Assembly: GCA_047619205.1 (NCBI GenBank)
Contig: JBLHJR010000002.1
Span: 1 to 64,000, forward strand
Length of the DNA stretch: 64,000 nucleotides
Direction: 5' to 3'
From: Endobugula sp047619205
Lineage (GTDB): Bacteria > Pseudomonadota > Gammaproteobacteria > Pseudomonadales > Cellvibrionaceae
Below, piece after piece: positions 7,075 to 15,542 of this stretch; the first letter of the stretch is position 1; every line of letters starts with the position of its first letter. The position numbers were made by a program, and so were the translations under genes. Under the pieces are notes generated by a model. The model ran no database searches. It was not told where the DNA came from and was given only the letters and a program-made list of their open reading frames with translations.

Positions 7075-7912
7075 TCTGTTTGGTGACTTTTTAGTCCGCG
7101 CAATGTTCGCCAGTGTGGGTGTAGCACTGGCGGCGGCTCCTTTGGGTTGTTTTGTGATTTGGCGGCGCATGGCGTATTTTGGCGATGCTACTGCTCACGC
7201 TGCGGTGCTGGGTGTTGCGTTGTCATTGGCGTTATCAACGCCCATATTTGCGGGCGTTTTATTTGTGTGTTTATTGATGGCAACCATGGTGTCTAGCTTG
7301 AGTGGCCGAGGGTTTACGGTAGATACTTTGCTTGGGGTGATGTCACATTCTTCATTGGCGATAGGTTTAGTGGCAGTTTCTTTTATACCCGGCGTACGTA
7401 TTGATCTTATGTCCTATTTGTTTGGTGACATTTTAGCAGTAGGCAAGATGGATCTTCTTGTTATATGGGGTGGCGCTTTAGTTGTGTTGGGCTTGGTCGT
7501 ATGGCGCTGGACGGGTTTATTGTTGTCTACCTTAAATACAGACTTAGCACTCGCTAGTGGCTTTAACCCCAAGCGTGAACAATTTATGTTGACGATTGCA
7601 TTGGCTGTAGTGGTCGCTGTTGCGATTAAAGTGGTGGGAGTATTATTGATTGCGGCTATGCTAATTGTACCCGCTGCGACGGCACGTCCTTTTAGTCGTA
7701 CCCCTGAAGCCATGGCGATTGTTGCTGCCTGCTTGGCTGCGTTTAGCAGTCTTTCTGGTTTGCAGGCATCCTATGTATTTGATACACCCACTGGGCCAAC
7801 AATTGTCTGTGTGAGTGCCTTGTTGTTTATCATGACTAATATTGTCTATCGGTTATTACCCATGAGGCAGATCATTGAAACGATGAGAAAGATAACATCA
7901 TCAAGTCATTAA
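7064..7912 (+). CDS. znuB: Zinc ABC transporter, permease subunit
   Basis: A 282-residue inner-membrane permease of the ABC-3 family with about eight hydrophobic helices. The start MLDNLFGDFLVRAMFASVG is at 7064; a longer frame back to 6917 lies inside znuC and is rejected. The motif WRRMAYFGDATAHAAVLGVA near the N-terminus and the helix pair around IKVVGVLLIAAMLIVPAATA are characteristic of the ZnuB/MntB group. It overlaps the znuC end by 11 bases and forms a channel with two ZnuC subunits. It ends the operon. Confidence 0.95.
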   Translation: MLDNLFGDFLVRAMFASVGVALAAAPLGCFVIWRRMAYFGDATAHAAVLGVALSLALSTPIFAGVLFVCLLMATMVSSLSGRGFTVDTLLGVMSHSSLAIGLVAVSFIPGVRIDLMSYLFGDILAVGKMDLLVIWGGALVVLGLVVWRWTGLLLSTLNTDLALASGFNPKREQFMLTIALAVVVAVAIKVVGVLLIAAMLIVPAATARPFSRTPEAMAIVAACLAAFSSLSGLQASYVFDTPTGPTIVCVSALLFIMTNIVYRLLPMRQIIETMRKITSSSH

Positions 7913-7941
7913 GTGTGATGAGATCTAGTGTGATGTGATAT

Positions 7942-8044
7942 CGTCATGCCGGACTTGATCCGGTATCCTGTCAGAGTTTGAAATCACTGAATTATGAAAG
8001 CCTTCCTTGGATTTTACTCTTCGGGTTCGCTTATCTGGAATGAC
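7942..8044 (-). repeat. Dispersed palindromic repeat, copy A
   Basis: Begins CGTCATGCCGGACTTGATCC and ends TTATCTGGAATGAC. Relative to copies B and C it is in reverse orientation. The outer ends GTCATNCC.../...GGAATGAC are inverted, giving a MITE/REP-like unit in the znuB-SEC-C gap. Confidence 0.7.
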
Positions 8045-8184
8045 CCTGTCTTGCTTTAATTTTCATCATGAGTTTTCTCACCTGTTGTCAGTATGACTTA
8101 CTGCCGGTGTTTATGATGTTATGTGTGGTTTTGTAAATTATCTAAGTAATATTTAAGTGTTGAAAGAGAGAGTTAACGATTTAT

Positions 8185-8370
8185 ATGAATGAAAAAAATG
8201 AAGCATTAAGCAAAGAAATGATTGAAAATAATAAGCCTAGTTGTACTGATACAAGCTGTTGTCCTCCGAAAAATCCAGTGTCACGAGATGCTCCAAAAAT
8301 TGGGCGGAATGACCCTTGTATTTGTGGTAACGGTCGTAAATTTAAAAAGTGCTGTGGAAGAAATACGTAA
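8185..8370 (+). CDS. Small SEC-C motif zinc-binding protein
   Basis: A 61-residue protein whose C-terminal half is a complete SEC-C motif: IGRNDPCICGNGRKFKKCCG, with the C-x-C-x8-CC ligands that bind one zinc. The N-terminal half adds three more cysteines (TDTSCCPP plus SC). Free-standing SEC-C peptides of this size have no assigned function; the motif in SecA mediates SecB binding. GAGAGAG lies before the ATG. Its place directly after znuCB, inside a zinc gene cluster, suggests a role in zinc handling, but that is inference. Confidence 0.8.
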   Translation: MNEKNEALSKEMIENNKPSCTDTSCCPPKNPVSRDAPKIGRNDPCICGNGRKFKKCCGRNT

Positions 8371-8439
8371 TATTATTCTATCCCATTGTTTTCAATATTT
8401 TAATAGTTGATGTGTCGTACCAAAACATAATAGACAAGA

Positions 8440-8470
8440 ACATTAAAAATCGCCCACAAAAAGCGTGGGC
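8440..8470 (-). terminator. Intrinsic terminator of the M14 gene
   Basis: On the minus strand GCCCACGCTTTTTGTGGGC forms a six-base stem followed by GATTTTTAATG. It lies about 100 bases beyond the M14 peptidase stop and has the T-run needed for intrinsic termination. Confidence 0.6.
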
Positions 8471-8569
8471 TGGACGAGGAAGACTCACCTTTTATGTGAG
8501 CGTTAACGGGTTGCAGTGGGTAAGGCTTTTTTATGCTCACACAGACGACACTGTTGGTGATTGGCTCAG

Positions 8570-9505
8570 TTATTCATTCGGCCATCCATCCAACCTCGCC
8601 AATCGTTGTTTAGGTACTTCTCGCTTTAACCAACGCACTAGATCAATCCACATGCGTTTAACTTCACCACTGGGTGGCAGTGTGCCTGCGGATGCCAGTT
8701 CAATGGTAATAACGGGGATGTTGAGGTCTACGCCAGCGTAATTACCCAGCGAGCCTGGATAAGTCCCTAATCGCAATAACTTCAATGCGCCTAGTTTTTG
8801 TGGGGCGGTCTGTGGGCCGTCGTAATCAACTAGACCATAAGGCGCATGGACGGCAATAATTACATCGGGTGTAAAATCTAGAATAGTGTCAACAAACCAC
8901 TGTGTTTCGGGTTCGCTGTTCGCGTAAGGCCCGGGGTAACGGCGAGGGTTTTTCTTAGTACGATTTTCCCAATAGTTTACCGCTAAAGCATCCCAGTCTT
9001 TTGAGGGAAAATTGCGGTTTAAATCTACGCCATTAGCGTTTTGGCGTTGCGATCGATTTTCTTTTAAAAGGCCGTCAGGGTTCAGTAAAGGCGTAACTTT
9101 CCAATGGAATAATCCTGAGTGATATTGGTTTAACGTGTTCATCCATTTAAACACAATAGAAACGGTTGAATATTCGTCTCCATGAATACCTCCCATTAAT
9201 AATACTCGGCCTAACGGTTTTTTATCATCAAGCGGTGGGTACGTTTTATAGATGATGAGGCGTTGTTGATTTGAGCGATTGCCATCGCTAACCAGTTCCT
9301 GCCCTATGCACCCCTTAATGGATACGCTGGCGAGTTTATTTCCCACTTCATGGCAAAGATCGTTAATAGAAGGCTTTGTGTTGTCGGCATAAGTTTCTAC
9401 ATAAGTTTCTACATAAGTTTCTACATAAGTCGCGGCATAAACAAAAGCAGAGAAGGGCATGGTAAGGAGTAATGTGATAATAGGTGAGCGAAAAAAAGTT
9501 ATCAT
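8570..9505 (-). CDS. M14 zinc carboxypeptidase, MpaA-like
   Basis: A 311-residue secreted metallopeptidase. The signal peptide ends near VYAA (residue 25). Zinc ligands are H108 and E111 in GGIHGDEYS and H220 in VIIAVHAP; N163-R164 in VDLNRNFP bind the substrate carboxylate; E269 in VITIELASAG is catalytic. NPDG is also present. The closest type is murein-peptide amidase MpaA, so it probably trims peptidoglycan peptides in the periplasm. Just after the signal peptide, a 12-base tandem repeat encodes repeated YVET. A close paralogue lies at 46975-47859. It sits inside the zinc island and depends on zinc itself. Confidence 0.85.
   Translation of the reverse strand: MITFFRSPIITLLLTMPFSAFVYAATYVETYVETYVETYADNTKPSINDLCHEVGNKLASVSIKGCIGQELVSDGNRSNQQRLIIYKTYPPLDDKKPLGRVLLMGGIHGDEYSTVSIVFKWMNTLNQYHSGLFHWKVTPLLNPDGLLKENRSQRQNANGVDLNRNFPSKDWDALAVNYWENRTKKNPRRYPGPYANSEPETQWFVDTILDFTPDVIIAVHAPYGLVDYDGPQTAPQKLGALKLLRLGTYPGSLGNYAGVDLNIPVITIELASAGTLPPSGEVKRMWIDLVRWLKREVPKQRLARLDGWPNE
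9389..9430. repeat. 12-base tandem repeat inside the M14 gene
   Basis: ATAAGTTTCTAC repeats 3.5 times and encodes YVETYVETYVET right after the signal peptide. The period of 12 keeps the frame, so copy number can change without breaking the gene. The paralogue at 46975 lacks it. Confidence 0.85.
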
Positions 9506-9587
9506 GGGTATGTCTATTAGGTGGTAGATGGATATGCGTTTGCACTATTTTTTATTTGTCGGTATTTCAAATCTATGGCTGATTATT

Positions 9588-9643
9588 GGATTAAAAAGTT
9601 GGATTAAAAAGTTGGATTAAAAAGTTGGATTAAAAAGTTGGAT
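9588..9643. repeat. 13-base intergenic tandem repeat
   Basis: GGATTAAAAAGTT is repeated four times perfectly plus four bases, in the 158-base gap between zigA and the M14 gene. It lies upstream of the M14 gene, so copy number could change promoter spacing. Confidence 0.9.
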
Positions 9644-9663
9644 GAAGAAAATACCAATAAAAA

Positions 9664-10719
9664 TTAATTACTGAGGATAAGGCATGCCATGAGTTGTGCT
9701 TCCCAGTTGTCGTTAATGTCCGTGGTAATAATTTCTATTCGGCTTTCTTTGCAATCGTTTAGTGCCTGCTCGGCTAATGCGTCGGATGTTAGGTTGTAAG
9801 TAAATGCTCCATTGTCAGTGATTAATACGGCTTTCATTCTTTCTGCGTATATTCCTTTTAAAAACGACATTGTTTTTTGATGATCAAATTGTTTGCTAGG
9901 GGAAAAGCGCCAACCAATACTATAAAAGCCTTCTCCTTTGTTGATGGCTTTTATATAACCGGACTCTGGAATAGCTTCATCCGAAAATAATGGCGCAGAG
10001 TTGTCAAGGTGATCATCCTTGTGACTGTGACTGTGACTGTGGTCATGGTCATGGTCATGGTCAGGGTGACTTTTGGGCGTAATGGCAACGGTGGGCCCTA
10101 TTAAATCGATAGCGGTGATATCACCGTGCTGTGTAAAAAACACGTGTGCTTCAGGGATACCATGCTCACTCGCATAGGCTATTAAGGCGTTATTATCGCC
10201 ATCTTGATATAAGTCTTGTTTATTGCCCACCACAATATCGGCAATAGCAATTTGTTGATTAAACGTTGCATGCTGCGTATAGCGTGTGTCTGATAGCTTG
10301 CGTGCATCGACTAGGGTCAGCACTTTCTGTAACGCAATCACATCGCGATAAGCGTCGCTGGTGAGACTTTGCAATACTTCTTTTGGATGCCCTAAACCGG
10401 TAGGCTCGATAAATAAACGATCAGGTTTGGCTTTTTTTAATAATTGATTGAGCGCAACCTGCATAGGCAAACCCGCCGTGCAACACATGCAGCCGCCCGG
10501 AACTTCTTTAATAAAAACCGTGTTTTCTTGTGTTTGCTGCCCCTCAAATATACTGCCATCTACGCCTATCTCGCCAAATTCATTGACTAATATTGCCCAG
10601 CGTTCGTGGTTAGGTTTATTGCTGAGTAAATGTAAGATGGCAGACGTTTTCCCCACACCTAAAAAACCAGTGATGATGTGAGTAGGAATCGCAGAGAGGG
10701 CGTGTTTTTTAGTATTCAT
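9664..10719 (-). CDS. zigA: COG0523 GTPase, zinc-linked metal chaperone (ZigA/YeiR type)
   Basis: A 351-residue G3E GTPase of the CobW/COG0523 family. Walker A GFLGVGKT (18-25), the invariant C-x-C-C metal motif GGCMCC (77-80), the ESEP-like IEPTGLGHP segment, NKQD for guanine recognition and a His/Asp-rich loop (HPDHDHDHDHSHSHSH, about 217-232) are all present. A CobW C-terminal domain follows. Family members tied to Zur deliver zinc to client proteins in starvation. It is 11 bases downstream of the SnoaL-like gene and probably cotranscribed. The neighbouring dksA2/pyrC/hisI/thrS paralogues strongly support the zinc branch over cobalamin. Confidence 0.85.
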   Translation of the reverse strand: MNTKKHALSAIPTHIITGFLGVGKTSAILHLLSNKPNHERWAILVNEFGEIGVDGSIFEGQQTQENTVFIKEVPGGCMCCTAGLPMQVALNQLLKKAKPDRLFIEPTGLGHPKEVLQSLTSDAYRDVIALQKVLTLVDARKLSDTRYTQHATFNQQIAIADIVVGNKQDLYQDGDNNALIAYASEHGIPEAHVFFTQHGDITAIDLIGPTVAITPKSHPDHDHDHDHSHSHSHKDDHLDNSAPLFSDEAIPESGYIKAINKGEGFYSIGWRFSPSKQFDHQKTMSFLKGIYAERMKAVLITDNGAFTYNLTSDALAEQALNDCKESRIEIITTDINDNWEAQLMACLILSN

Positions 10720-10730
10720 TGTTGTGCTCG

Positions 10731-11114
10731 TTATATTGTCTGGGTAAGTATTTGCTGTATGGGCGATGAGTGGTGCTCTATAATCATCCAGCGTTTCCCA
10801 TTCCAGCGGTATACAAACGTGAACCGTGCTTGTACGGTAGAATGATCTTTGAGCGTAAAAGTATAGACGCCTGAATTAATGGCAATGTGGTTAAAGATAC
10901 GTATGTTTGCTTCATCTATTTTTCCTACCGGCTCTTGAGGTAAAAAATCAGTAAAGTAGTTCTCAATTTCCTCGTGATTATGGCGGATTTTATTCGATAC
11001 AGTGGGTAATAGAATACTGTTACTGTCGTAGAGAGCCGTCACCTTCTTTGGGTCTTTGGTTTGCAATGTAAGATTCCATTCATCAAAGAGTGCAGCGATA
11101 TTATTTTTATTCAT
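10731..11114 (-). CDS. SnoaL-like/CaMKII-association-domain (SgcJ-EcaC type) protein
   Basis: A 127-residue single-domain NTF2-fold protein: FDEWNLTLQTKDPKKVTALY at the N-terminus, then LLPTVSN, an IEHHSSPI strand and WNGKRWMIIEHH near the end, all typical of SgcJ/EcaC and CaMKII-association-like proteins. Two adjacent histidines in the last strand could line the pocket. No signal peptide is seen. It precedes zigA by 11 bases in the same direction. Similar proteins are found beside zinc-starvation genes, but no activity can be assigned. Confidence 0.7.
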   Translation of the reverse strand: MNKNNIAALFDEWNLTLQTKDPKKVTALYDSNSILLPTVSNKIRHNHEEIENYFTDFLPQEPVGKIDEANIRIFNHIAINSGVYTFTLKDHSTVQARFTFVYRWNGKRWMIIEHHSSPIQQILTQTI

Positions 11115-11243
11115 ATTAGAAGGTCTATCAAAGTGTAATTATTTAATGTCATCTACCGATGTCATGGTACTCAATGTCATGATACTAGATAGCATGATAA
11201 TAAGGTTAAGGAAAATGTCGCGACATGAGAATAAAAAAAGTCA

Positions 11244-11335
11244 CGTCATTCTAGAAAGCGTTTTTTGCTTATCTGGAATCCAGTGTTTTTCGATTCTGAT
11301 TGTATACCGATTACCGGATCAAGCCCGGCATGACG
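11244..11335 (+). repeat. Dispersed palindromic repeat, copy B
   Basis: Runs from CGTCATTCTAGAAAGCG through GCTTATCTGGAATCCAGT to GGATCAAGCCCGGCATGACG. It lies between thrS and the SnoaL-like gene. Nearby (11156-11200) TGTCATGGTACT and TGTCATGATACT form a short direct repeat. Confidence 0.75.
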
Positions 11336-11382
11336 AACTCGGTATGACGACATTACGTTAACGGAATAGAAGTGGAGTATGA

Positions 11383-13362
11383 TTAAAATCCTAAAGCGGC
11401 TATCGCTTGCTGTTGGTTAATCGCATCCGGCGGTCTGCAAGTCGTGGTTAAGTGGTCGATAGCAGACTCGAGGTTAGCAAAGTTCATTTGCTCGCCATTT
11501 AATAAGCGAAGATTCACTTGACCTGTTTCGACTTCATTCGCCCCGATAATAATCATAAATGGTGTTTTCTTCAGTGTCTGTTGACGAATTTTATAGCTGA
11601 CCTTTTCTTTGCTGTTATCTAGCTCTGCACGCAATCCAGAAAGAGTTAAGGCTTGGGTAACGCGTGACGCATAAGAATTAAAGTTTTCAGAAATGGTTAA
11701 TGCAGATACCTGTAGTGGTGCCAGCCAAGCAGGCAGCTTGCCTGCATAATGTTCAATTAAAATACCGGTAAAGCGTTCAAGTGATCCAAATAATGCGCGA
11801 TGCAGCATTACCGGCGTTTGTCGAGCGCCATTGTTATCAATATATTCGAGAGAGAATCGAGCGGGTAGATTCATGTCGACCTGTAAGGTGCCGCACTGCC
11901 AATCTCGGCCAATCGCATCGCGTAATACAAATTCTAATTTGGGGCCGTAAAAGGCACCTTCACCGGGATTTAGCTGATAATCTAATGCCAAGTGCTGCAA
12001 GGATTCCACTAATGCCGTTTCGAGTATGTCCCACGTAGCATCGTCACCCATACGGTTTTCGGGGCGAGTGGATAATTTAATACTCACTTCTTCAAAACCG
12101 AATTGCTTATAAATATCGAGAACTAATTCGATAATATCGGTGCACTCTTTTTGCATTTGTTCGGTTGTACAATAAATATGGGCATCATCTTGTGTAAAGT
12201 GGCGTACACGTAATAAACCATGCAGTGAGCCAGAGAATTCATAACGATGTACCTTGCCGAACTCTGCCATACGAATCGGTAAATCACGGTAGCTTTTTAA
12301 TCCATGCTTGTAGAGTAATACGCTGCCGGGGCAGTTCATGGGTTTTAATGCCAGCGTCTGTTTGTCGGGGGTTTCGGTGGTGTACATATGGTCTTGATAG
12401 TTTTGCCAGTGCCCAGATTTCTCCCACAAACTTCTTTCCATCATGTCGGGAGTATTCACTTCGATGTAGCCTGATTGCTGCTGGCGGCGGCGCATATATT
12501 CAATCAGTTGTTGAAACAATGTCCAACCCTTTGGATGCCAAAAAACGGCACCAGTCGCTTCTTCATGAAAGTGAAAAAGATCTAGCTCTTTACCTAAGCG
12601 TCGGTGATCACGTTTCTCGGCTTCTTTCAGCATATTAAGATAAGTGCGCAGCTCTTTTTTCGTTGCCCACGCGGTGCCATAAATGCGTTGCAGTTGTTCG
12701 TTATTGGCATCGCCGCGCCAATAGGCACCAGAAATTTTGGTCAGTTTTACATGTTCCAAAAATCGTGTGTTGGGTACATGGGGGCCGCGACACATATCAA
12801 TATATTCTTCATGGTAATAAAGACCCATCTGCGTTTCATTGGGCATATCTGCGATTAATTGCGCGATCAATTGTAATTTATAATCTTCTTGTCGTTCCTC
12901 AAATATGGCAGTGACTTTATCACGAGGGAGTACGTGTTTAATCACATCGTAATGTGTCGCAATTAATGTGTGCATCTGTGTTTCGATGGCCGCTAAGTCA
13001 TCAGCGGTAAAAGATCGCTGGTAGGCGATGTCATAATAAAAGCCATTATCAATCACTGGGCCTATCACCATTTTTGCGGTGGGGTAGAGTTGTTTAACGG
13101 CATGTCCCAGTAGGTGTGCGCAAGAGTGTCTAATGATATCTACACCCTGCGCATCCTTCGGCGTGATTATTCTAATGGTGGCATCTGTCAGTATGGGATC
13201 ACAGGCATCAACAAGCTTGCCATTGACCTCGCCGGCAATCGTGCTTTTTGCTAACCCCGGCCCAATGCTTTTTGCAATGTCAGCCACTGTGGTGCCGGCA
13301 GAAACAGTTTTTTTAGCCCCATCGGGTAGCGTGATGGTGATCGATGATTCAGGGTCGTTCAT
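11383..13362 (-). CDS. thrS: Threonyl-tRNA synthetase, probably a zinc-starvation paralogue
   Basis: A 659-residue class II synthetase charging tRNA-Thr. It has an N-terminal TGS domain (1-65), the editing domain with HSCAHLLGHAV (about 80-90) and the C-terminal HYD-type HIC box in the middle, motif 2 with FGKVHRYE, motif 3 and an anticodon-binding domain. The catalytic zinc ligands are kept: C in MNCPG, H in DDAHIYC and H in MLHRALFGS. The usual MNCPGH is MNCPGS here. It is not in the infC-rpmI-rplT context of the housekeeping gene and sits between dksA2 and the zigA unit, which suggests a ThrRS2 used when zinc is low. A second thrS elsewhere would confirm this. Confidence 0.85.
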   Translation of the reverse strand: MNDPESSITITLPDGAKKTVSAGTTVADIAKSIGPGLAKSTIAGEVNGKLVDACDPILTDATIRIITPKDAQGVDIIRHSCAHLLGHAVKQLYPTAKMVIGPVIDNGFYYDIAYQRSFTADDLAAIETQMHTLIATHYDVIKHVLPRDKVTAIFEERQEDYKLQLIAQLIADMPNETQMGLYYHEEYIDMCRGPHVPNTRFLEHVKLTKISGAYWRGDANNEQLQRIYGTAWATKKELRTYLNMLKEAEKRDHRRLGKELDLFHFHEEATGAVFWHPKGWTLFQQLIEYMRRRQQQSGYIEVNTPDMMERSLWEKSGHWQNYQDHMYTTETPDKQTLALKPMNCPGSVLLYKHGLKSYRDLPIRMAEFGKVHRYEFSGSLHGLLRVRHFTQDDAHIYCTTEQMQKECTDIIELVLDIYKQFGFEEVSIKLSTRPENRMGDDATWDILETALVESLQHLALDYQLNPGEGAFYGPKLEFVLRDAIGRDWQCGTLQVDMNLPARFSLEYIDNNGARQTPVMLHRALFGSLERFTGILIEHYAGKLPAWLAPLQVSALTISENFNSYASRVTQALTLSGLRAELDNSKEKVSYKIRQQTLKKTPFMIIIGANEVETGQVNLRLLNGEQMNFANLESAIDHLTTTCRPPDAINQQQAIAALGF

Positions 13363-13481
13363 AGAATGGTGTCCAATGGTTAACGCATTTTTTACGTTGG
13401 GAGTAGCGACGTTAAATGGGGCTGTAAGAACAACTGCGGCATAGTTTTTATGGCGGTTGGACTGTGGAGTAAAGTTATATA

Positions 13482-13513
13482 GTTATGTTTTATACTTATG
13501 TTTTATAGTTATG
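13482..13513. repeat. 13-base tandem repeat at the dksA2 stop
   Basis: GTTATGTTTTATA and CTTATGTTTTATA repeat head to tail, followed by GTTATG. The repeat covers the last four codons and the stop of dksA2 and extends into the gap before thrS. Confidence 0.75.
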
Positions 13514-13927
13514 CTCTTTGATTTCTTGAATGGCTTTCACTTCTGCAGTATATTCTGCCGTTGGCCTTATCAGTAAGCGTGGAATACCTATGGGCTCACC
13601 CGATTCTAAACAGTAGCCAAACTCATCGCTGTGAATGCGTGTTAATGACTGTTTTATTTTTGGTAGTAATTTTTTCTCACGCTCAACAATTCGCAGTGCA
13701 ATACTGGACTGTTCTTCCCACGTGGCGCGATCACTCACGTCGCTTAAGTCGGATGGAGGAGACATTTGTTTTTTAGCTTCGTCGACACGAATAAGTGTGG
13801 ATTCATATAATCCCAATAGTAGATGCTTAAAAAAAGCTAATTGATCTTCATTCATGTAATCTTTTTCGGTTGCAGCAAGGATTTGTTCCGTGGTGAGAAA
13901 ATTCGGTTCGGCGTTAGATGAATTCAT
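13496..13927 (-). CDS. dksA2: DksA-like RNAP regulator lacking the zinc finger (DksA2)
   Basis: A 143-residue DksA/TraR protein that binds the RNA polymerase secondary channel with ppGpp. The coiled coil and its tip are kept (DVSDRATWEEQ, about 63-73). The zinc finger is not: canonical C-x2-C...C-x2-C is C106, S109, T127, V130 within FGYCLESGEP...TAEYTAEV, so one cysteine remains. This is the hallmark of DksA2, known in Pseudomonas to replace DksA under zinc limitation. It lies 133 bases upstream of thrS in the same direction. The 13-base tandem repeat covers its stop codon. Confidence 0.9.
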   Translation of the reverse strand: MNSSNAEPNFLTTEQILAATEKDYMNEDQLAFFKHLLLGLYESTLIRVDEAKKQMSPPSDLSDVSDRATWEEQSSIALRIVEREKKLLPKIKQSLTRIHSDEFGYCLESGEPIGIPRLLIRPTAEYTAEVKAIQEIKEHNYKT

Positions 13928-14018
13928 GTTGATAACCTATATAAACTAAACTGTACGACGTTATTAAAAGACACCATGAGCAAGAAACATGACAATCAAA
14001 AAAAATAAGAAAAGGTTT

Positions 14019-14105
14019 CGTCATTCCAAAAAGCGTTTTTTCCTTATCCGGAATCCAGTAGTTTCTGGCTTTAGTTAGATGCCGATTCAAGCTCGGCATG
14101 ATGAC
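14019..14105 (+). repeat. Dispersed palindromic repeat, copy C
   Basis: Runs from CGTCATTCCAAAAAGCG through CCTTATCCGGAATCCAGT to CAAGCTCGGCATGATGAC. Same orientation as copy B, in the 283-base gap between dksA2 and pyrC that holds nothing else recognisable. Confidence 0.75.
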
Positions 14106-14210
14106 ATTACATTAGCGGCAGAGCAGTGATATATTTTCTAGGTTTTTTTGCTTAACTGTATATTCAATACGAGTGTATCCACCGTACGCCAATAAATAAA
14201 CTATTGGCGT

Positions 14211-15542
14211 TTACCGACTGAATATCAAACGCTGTGATGATGAGCGATCAATAATATGTTGACCGTCAAATACCTGTTCGCCGTTGACCCATGTGCTTTT
14301 TATCTGCGATGAAAATTGGTGACCATGAAAAGGCGTCCAACCACAGTGATAGCGATTATTGCTATGGCTTACCTCGGTGGTTTGGTTTACATCAACCAAC
14401 ACTATATCGGCATAATAGCCCTCGCGGATATAACCTCGTTCAGCCACGCCATAACGAATCGCAGGATTATGGGCCGTCTTTTCTACCACCTGCTCCAAGC
14501 TGAGACGTTTATGTTTAACGTGGTCTAGTAGGCTTAATAATGCATGCTCCACTAACGGTAAGCCGGCGGGCGCTTGATTATAATCTACTTGTTTTTCTTC
14601 TAATGTGTGAGGTGCATGATCCGTGGCAATAATATCAATTTGATTGTTATGCAAGGCTTGTATCAACGCATCGCGATCCGTTGAAGATTTAATGGAGGGG
14701 TTACATTTGATGAGATTGCCTAACCGAGAATAATCCTCATCACTAAACCAAAGATGATGAACGCATGCTTCTGCGGTAATGTGCTTGCCTTCAATCGGCC
14801 CCGCCTCAAATAAGCTCAGCTCTTTTTCTGTCGTAATATGTAAAACATGCAATTGGCTTTTATATTTCTTTGCTAGGTTTACCGCATAAGATGACGATGC
14901 AAAACACGCATCAGCATTACGTATCAGCGGATGGTCTTCTATCGTTGGCTGCCTGAGGTCGCGTACTTTTTTGAGGTTGTCGGCGATGACAGGGCCGCTT
15001 TCACAGTGCGTCACAATTAATGCAGGGCTATCACGAAAAATAGCGTCTAAGGCCTGAGGGTTTTCAACTAATAAGTCGCCTGTAGACGCACCCATAAAGA
15101 CTTTTACGCCACAGTACTTTGTTGGGTCTAGCTGTTTAATCTGTTCAAGGTTGTCTTCAGTCGCTCCCAAATAAAAAGCATAATTCGCCATAGCGTGTTG
15201 TTCTGCAATTGCATACTTTTTTTCCAGAGCGGCAATAGTGGTCGTGGCAGGGTTAACATTGGGCATTTCCATAAAACTGGTGATGCCGCCTGCAACTGCG
15301 GCACGTGATTCGCTAGCAATCGTCCCTTTATGCGTTAAGCCCGGCTCGCGAAAATGCACTTGATCATCGATCATTCCCGGTAGTAGGTGCAGGCCTTCGG
15401 CATCAACAACAATATCGTTGGGTGAAGCGGGAATATGGCTATCGACTTTATCAATGCGCTGCCCTTTAATTCTGACGTCGGCTTCAGTAATGCGGTGCTC
15501 ATTAACAATGTGAGCATTCTTTATTAATATACTATGAGTCAT
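14211..15542 (-). CDS. pyrC2: Dihydroorotase, zinc-island paralogue
   Basis: A 443-residue amidohydrolase cyclising carbamoyl-aspartate to dihydroorotate in pyrimidine synthesis. Active-site landmarks: DDQVHFREPG (61-68), the carbamylated Lys in CGVKVFMG (K147), H179 in VTHCES, H235 in HVLHITT and D308 in ATDHAPHT. The first metal His of the usual H-x-H is Gln (Q61), as in a subgroup of class I enzymes. The start overlaps the hisI stop by one base (TAATG). A second PyrC is known from Pseudomonas zinc-starvation loci, which fits the neighbours. Confidence 0.85.
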   Translation of the reverse strand: MTHSILIKNAHIVNEHRITEADVRIKGQRIDKVDSHIPASPNDIVVDAEGLHLLPGMIDDQVHFREPGLTHKGTIASESRAAVAGGITSFMEMPNVNPATTTIAALEKKYAIAEQHAMANYAFYLGATEDNLEQIKQLDPTKYCGVKVFMGASTGDLLVENPQALDAIFRDSPALIVTHCESGPVIADNLKKVRDLRQPTIEDHPLIRNADACFASSSYAVNLAKKYKSQLHVLHITTEKELSLFEAGPIEGKHITAEACVHHLWFSDEDYSRLGNLIKCNPSIKSSTDRDALIQALHNNQIDIIATDHAPHTLEEKQVDYNQAPAGLPLVEHALLSLLDHVKHKRLSLEQVVEKTAHNPAIRYGVAERGYIREGYYADIVLVDVNQTTEVSHSNNRYHCGWTPFHGHQFSSQIKSTWVNGEQVFDGQHIIDRSSSQRLIFSR

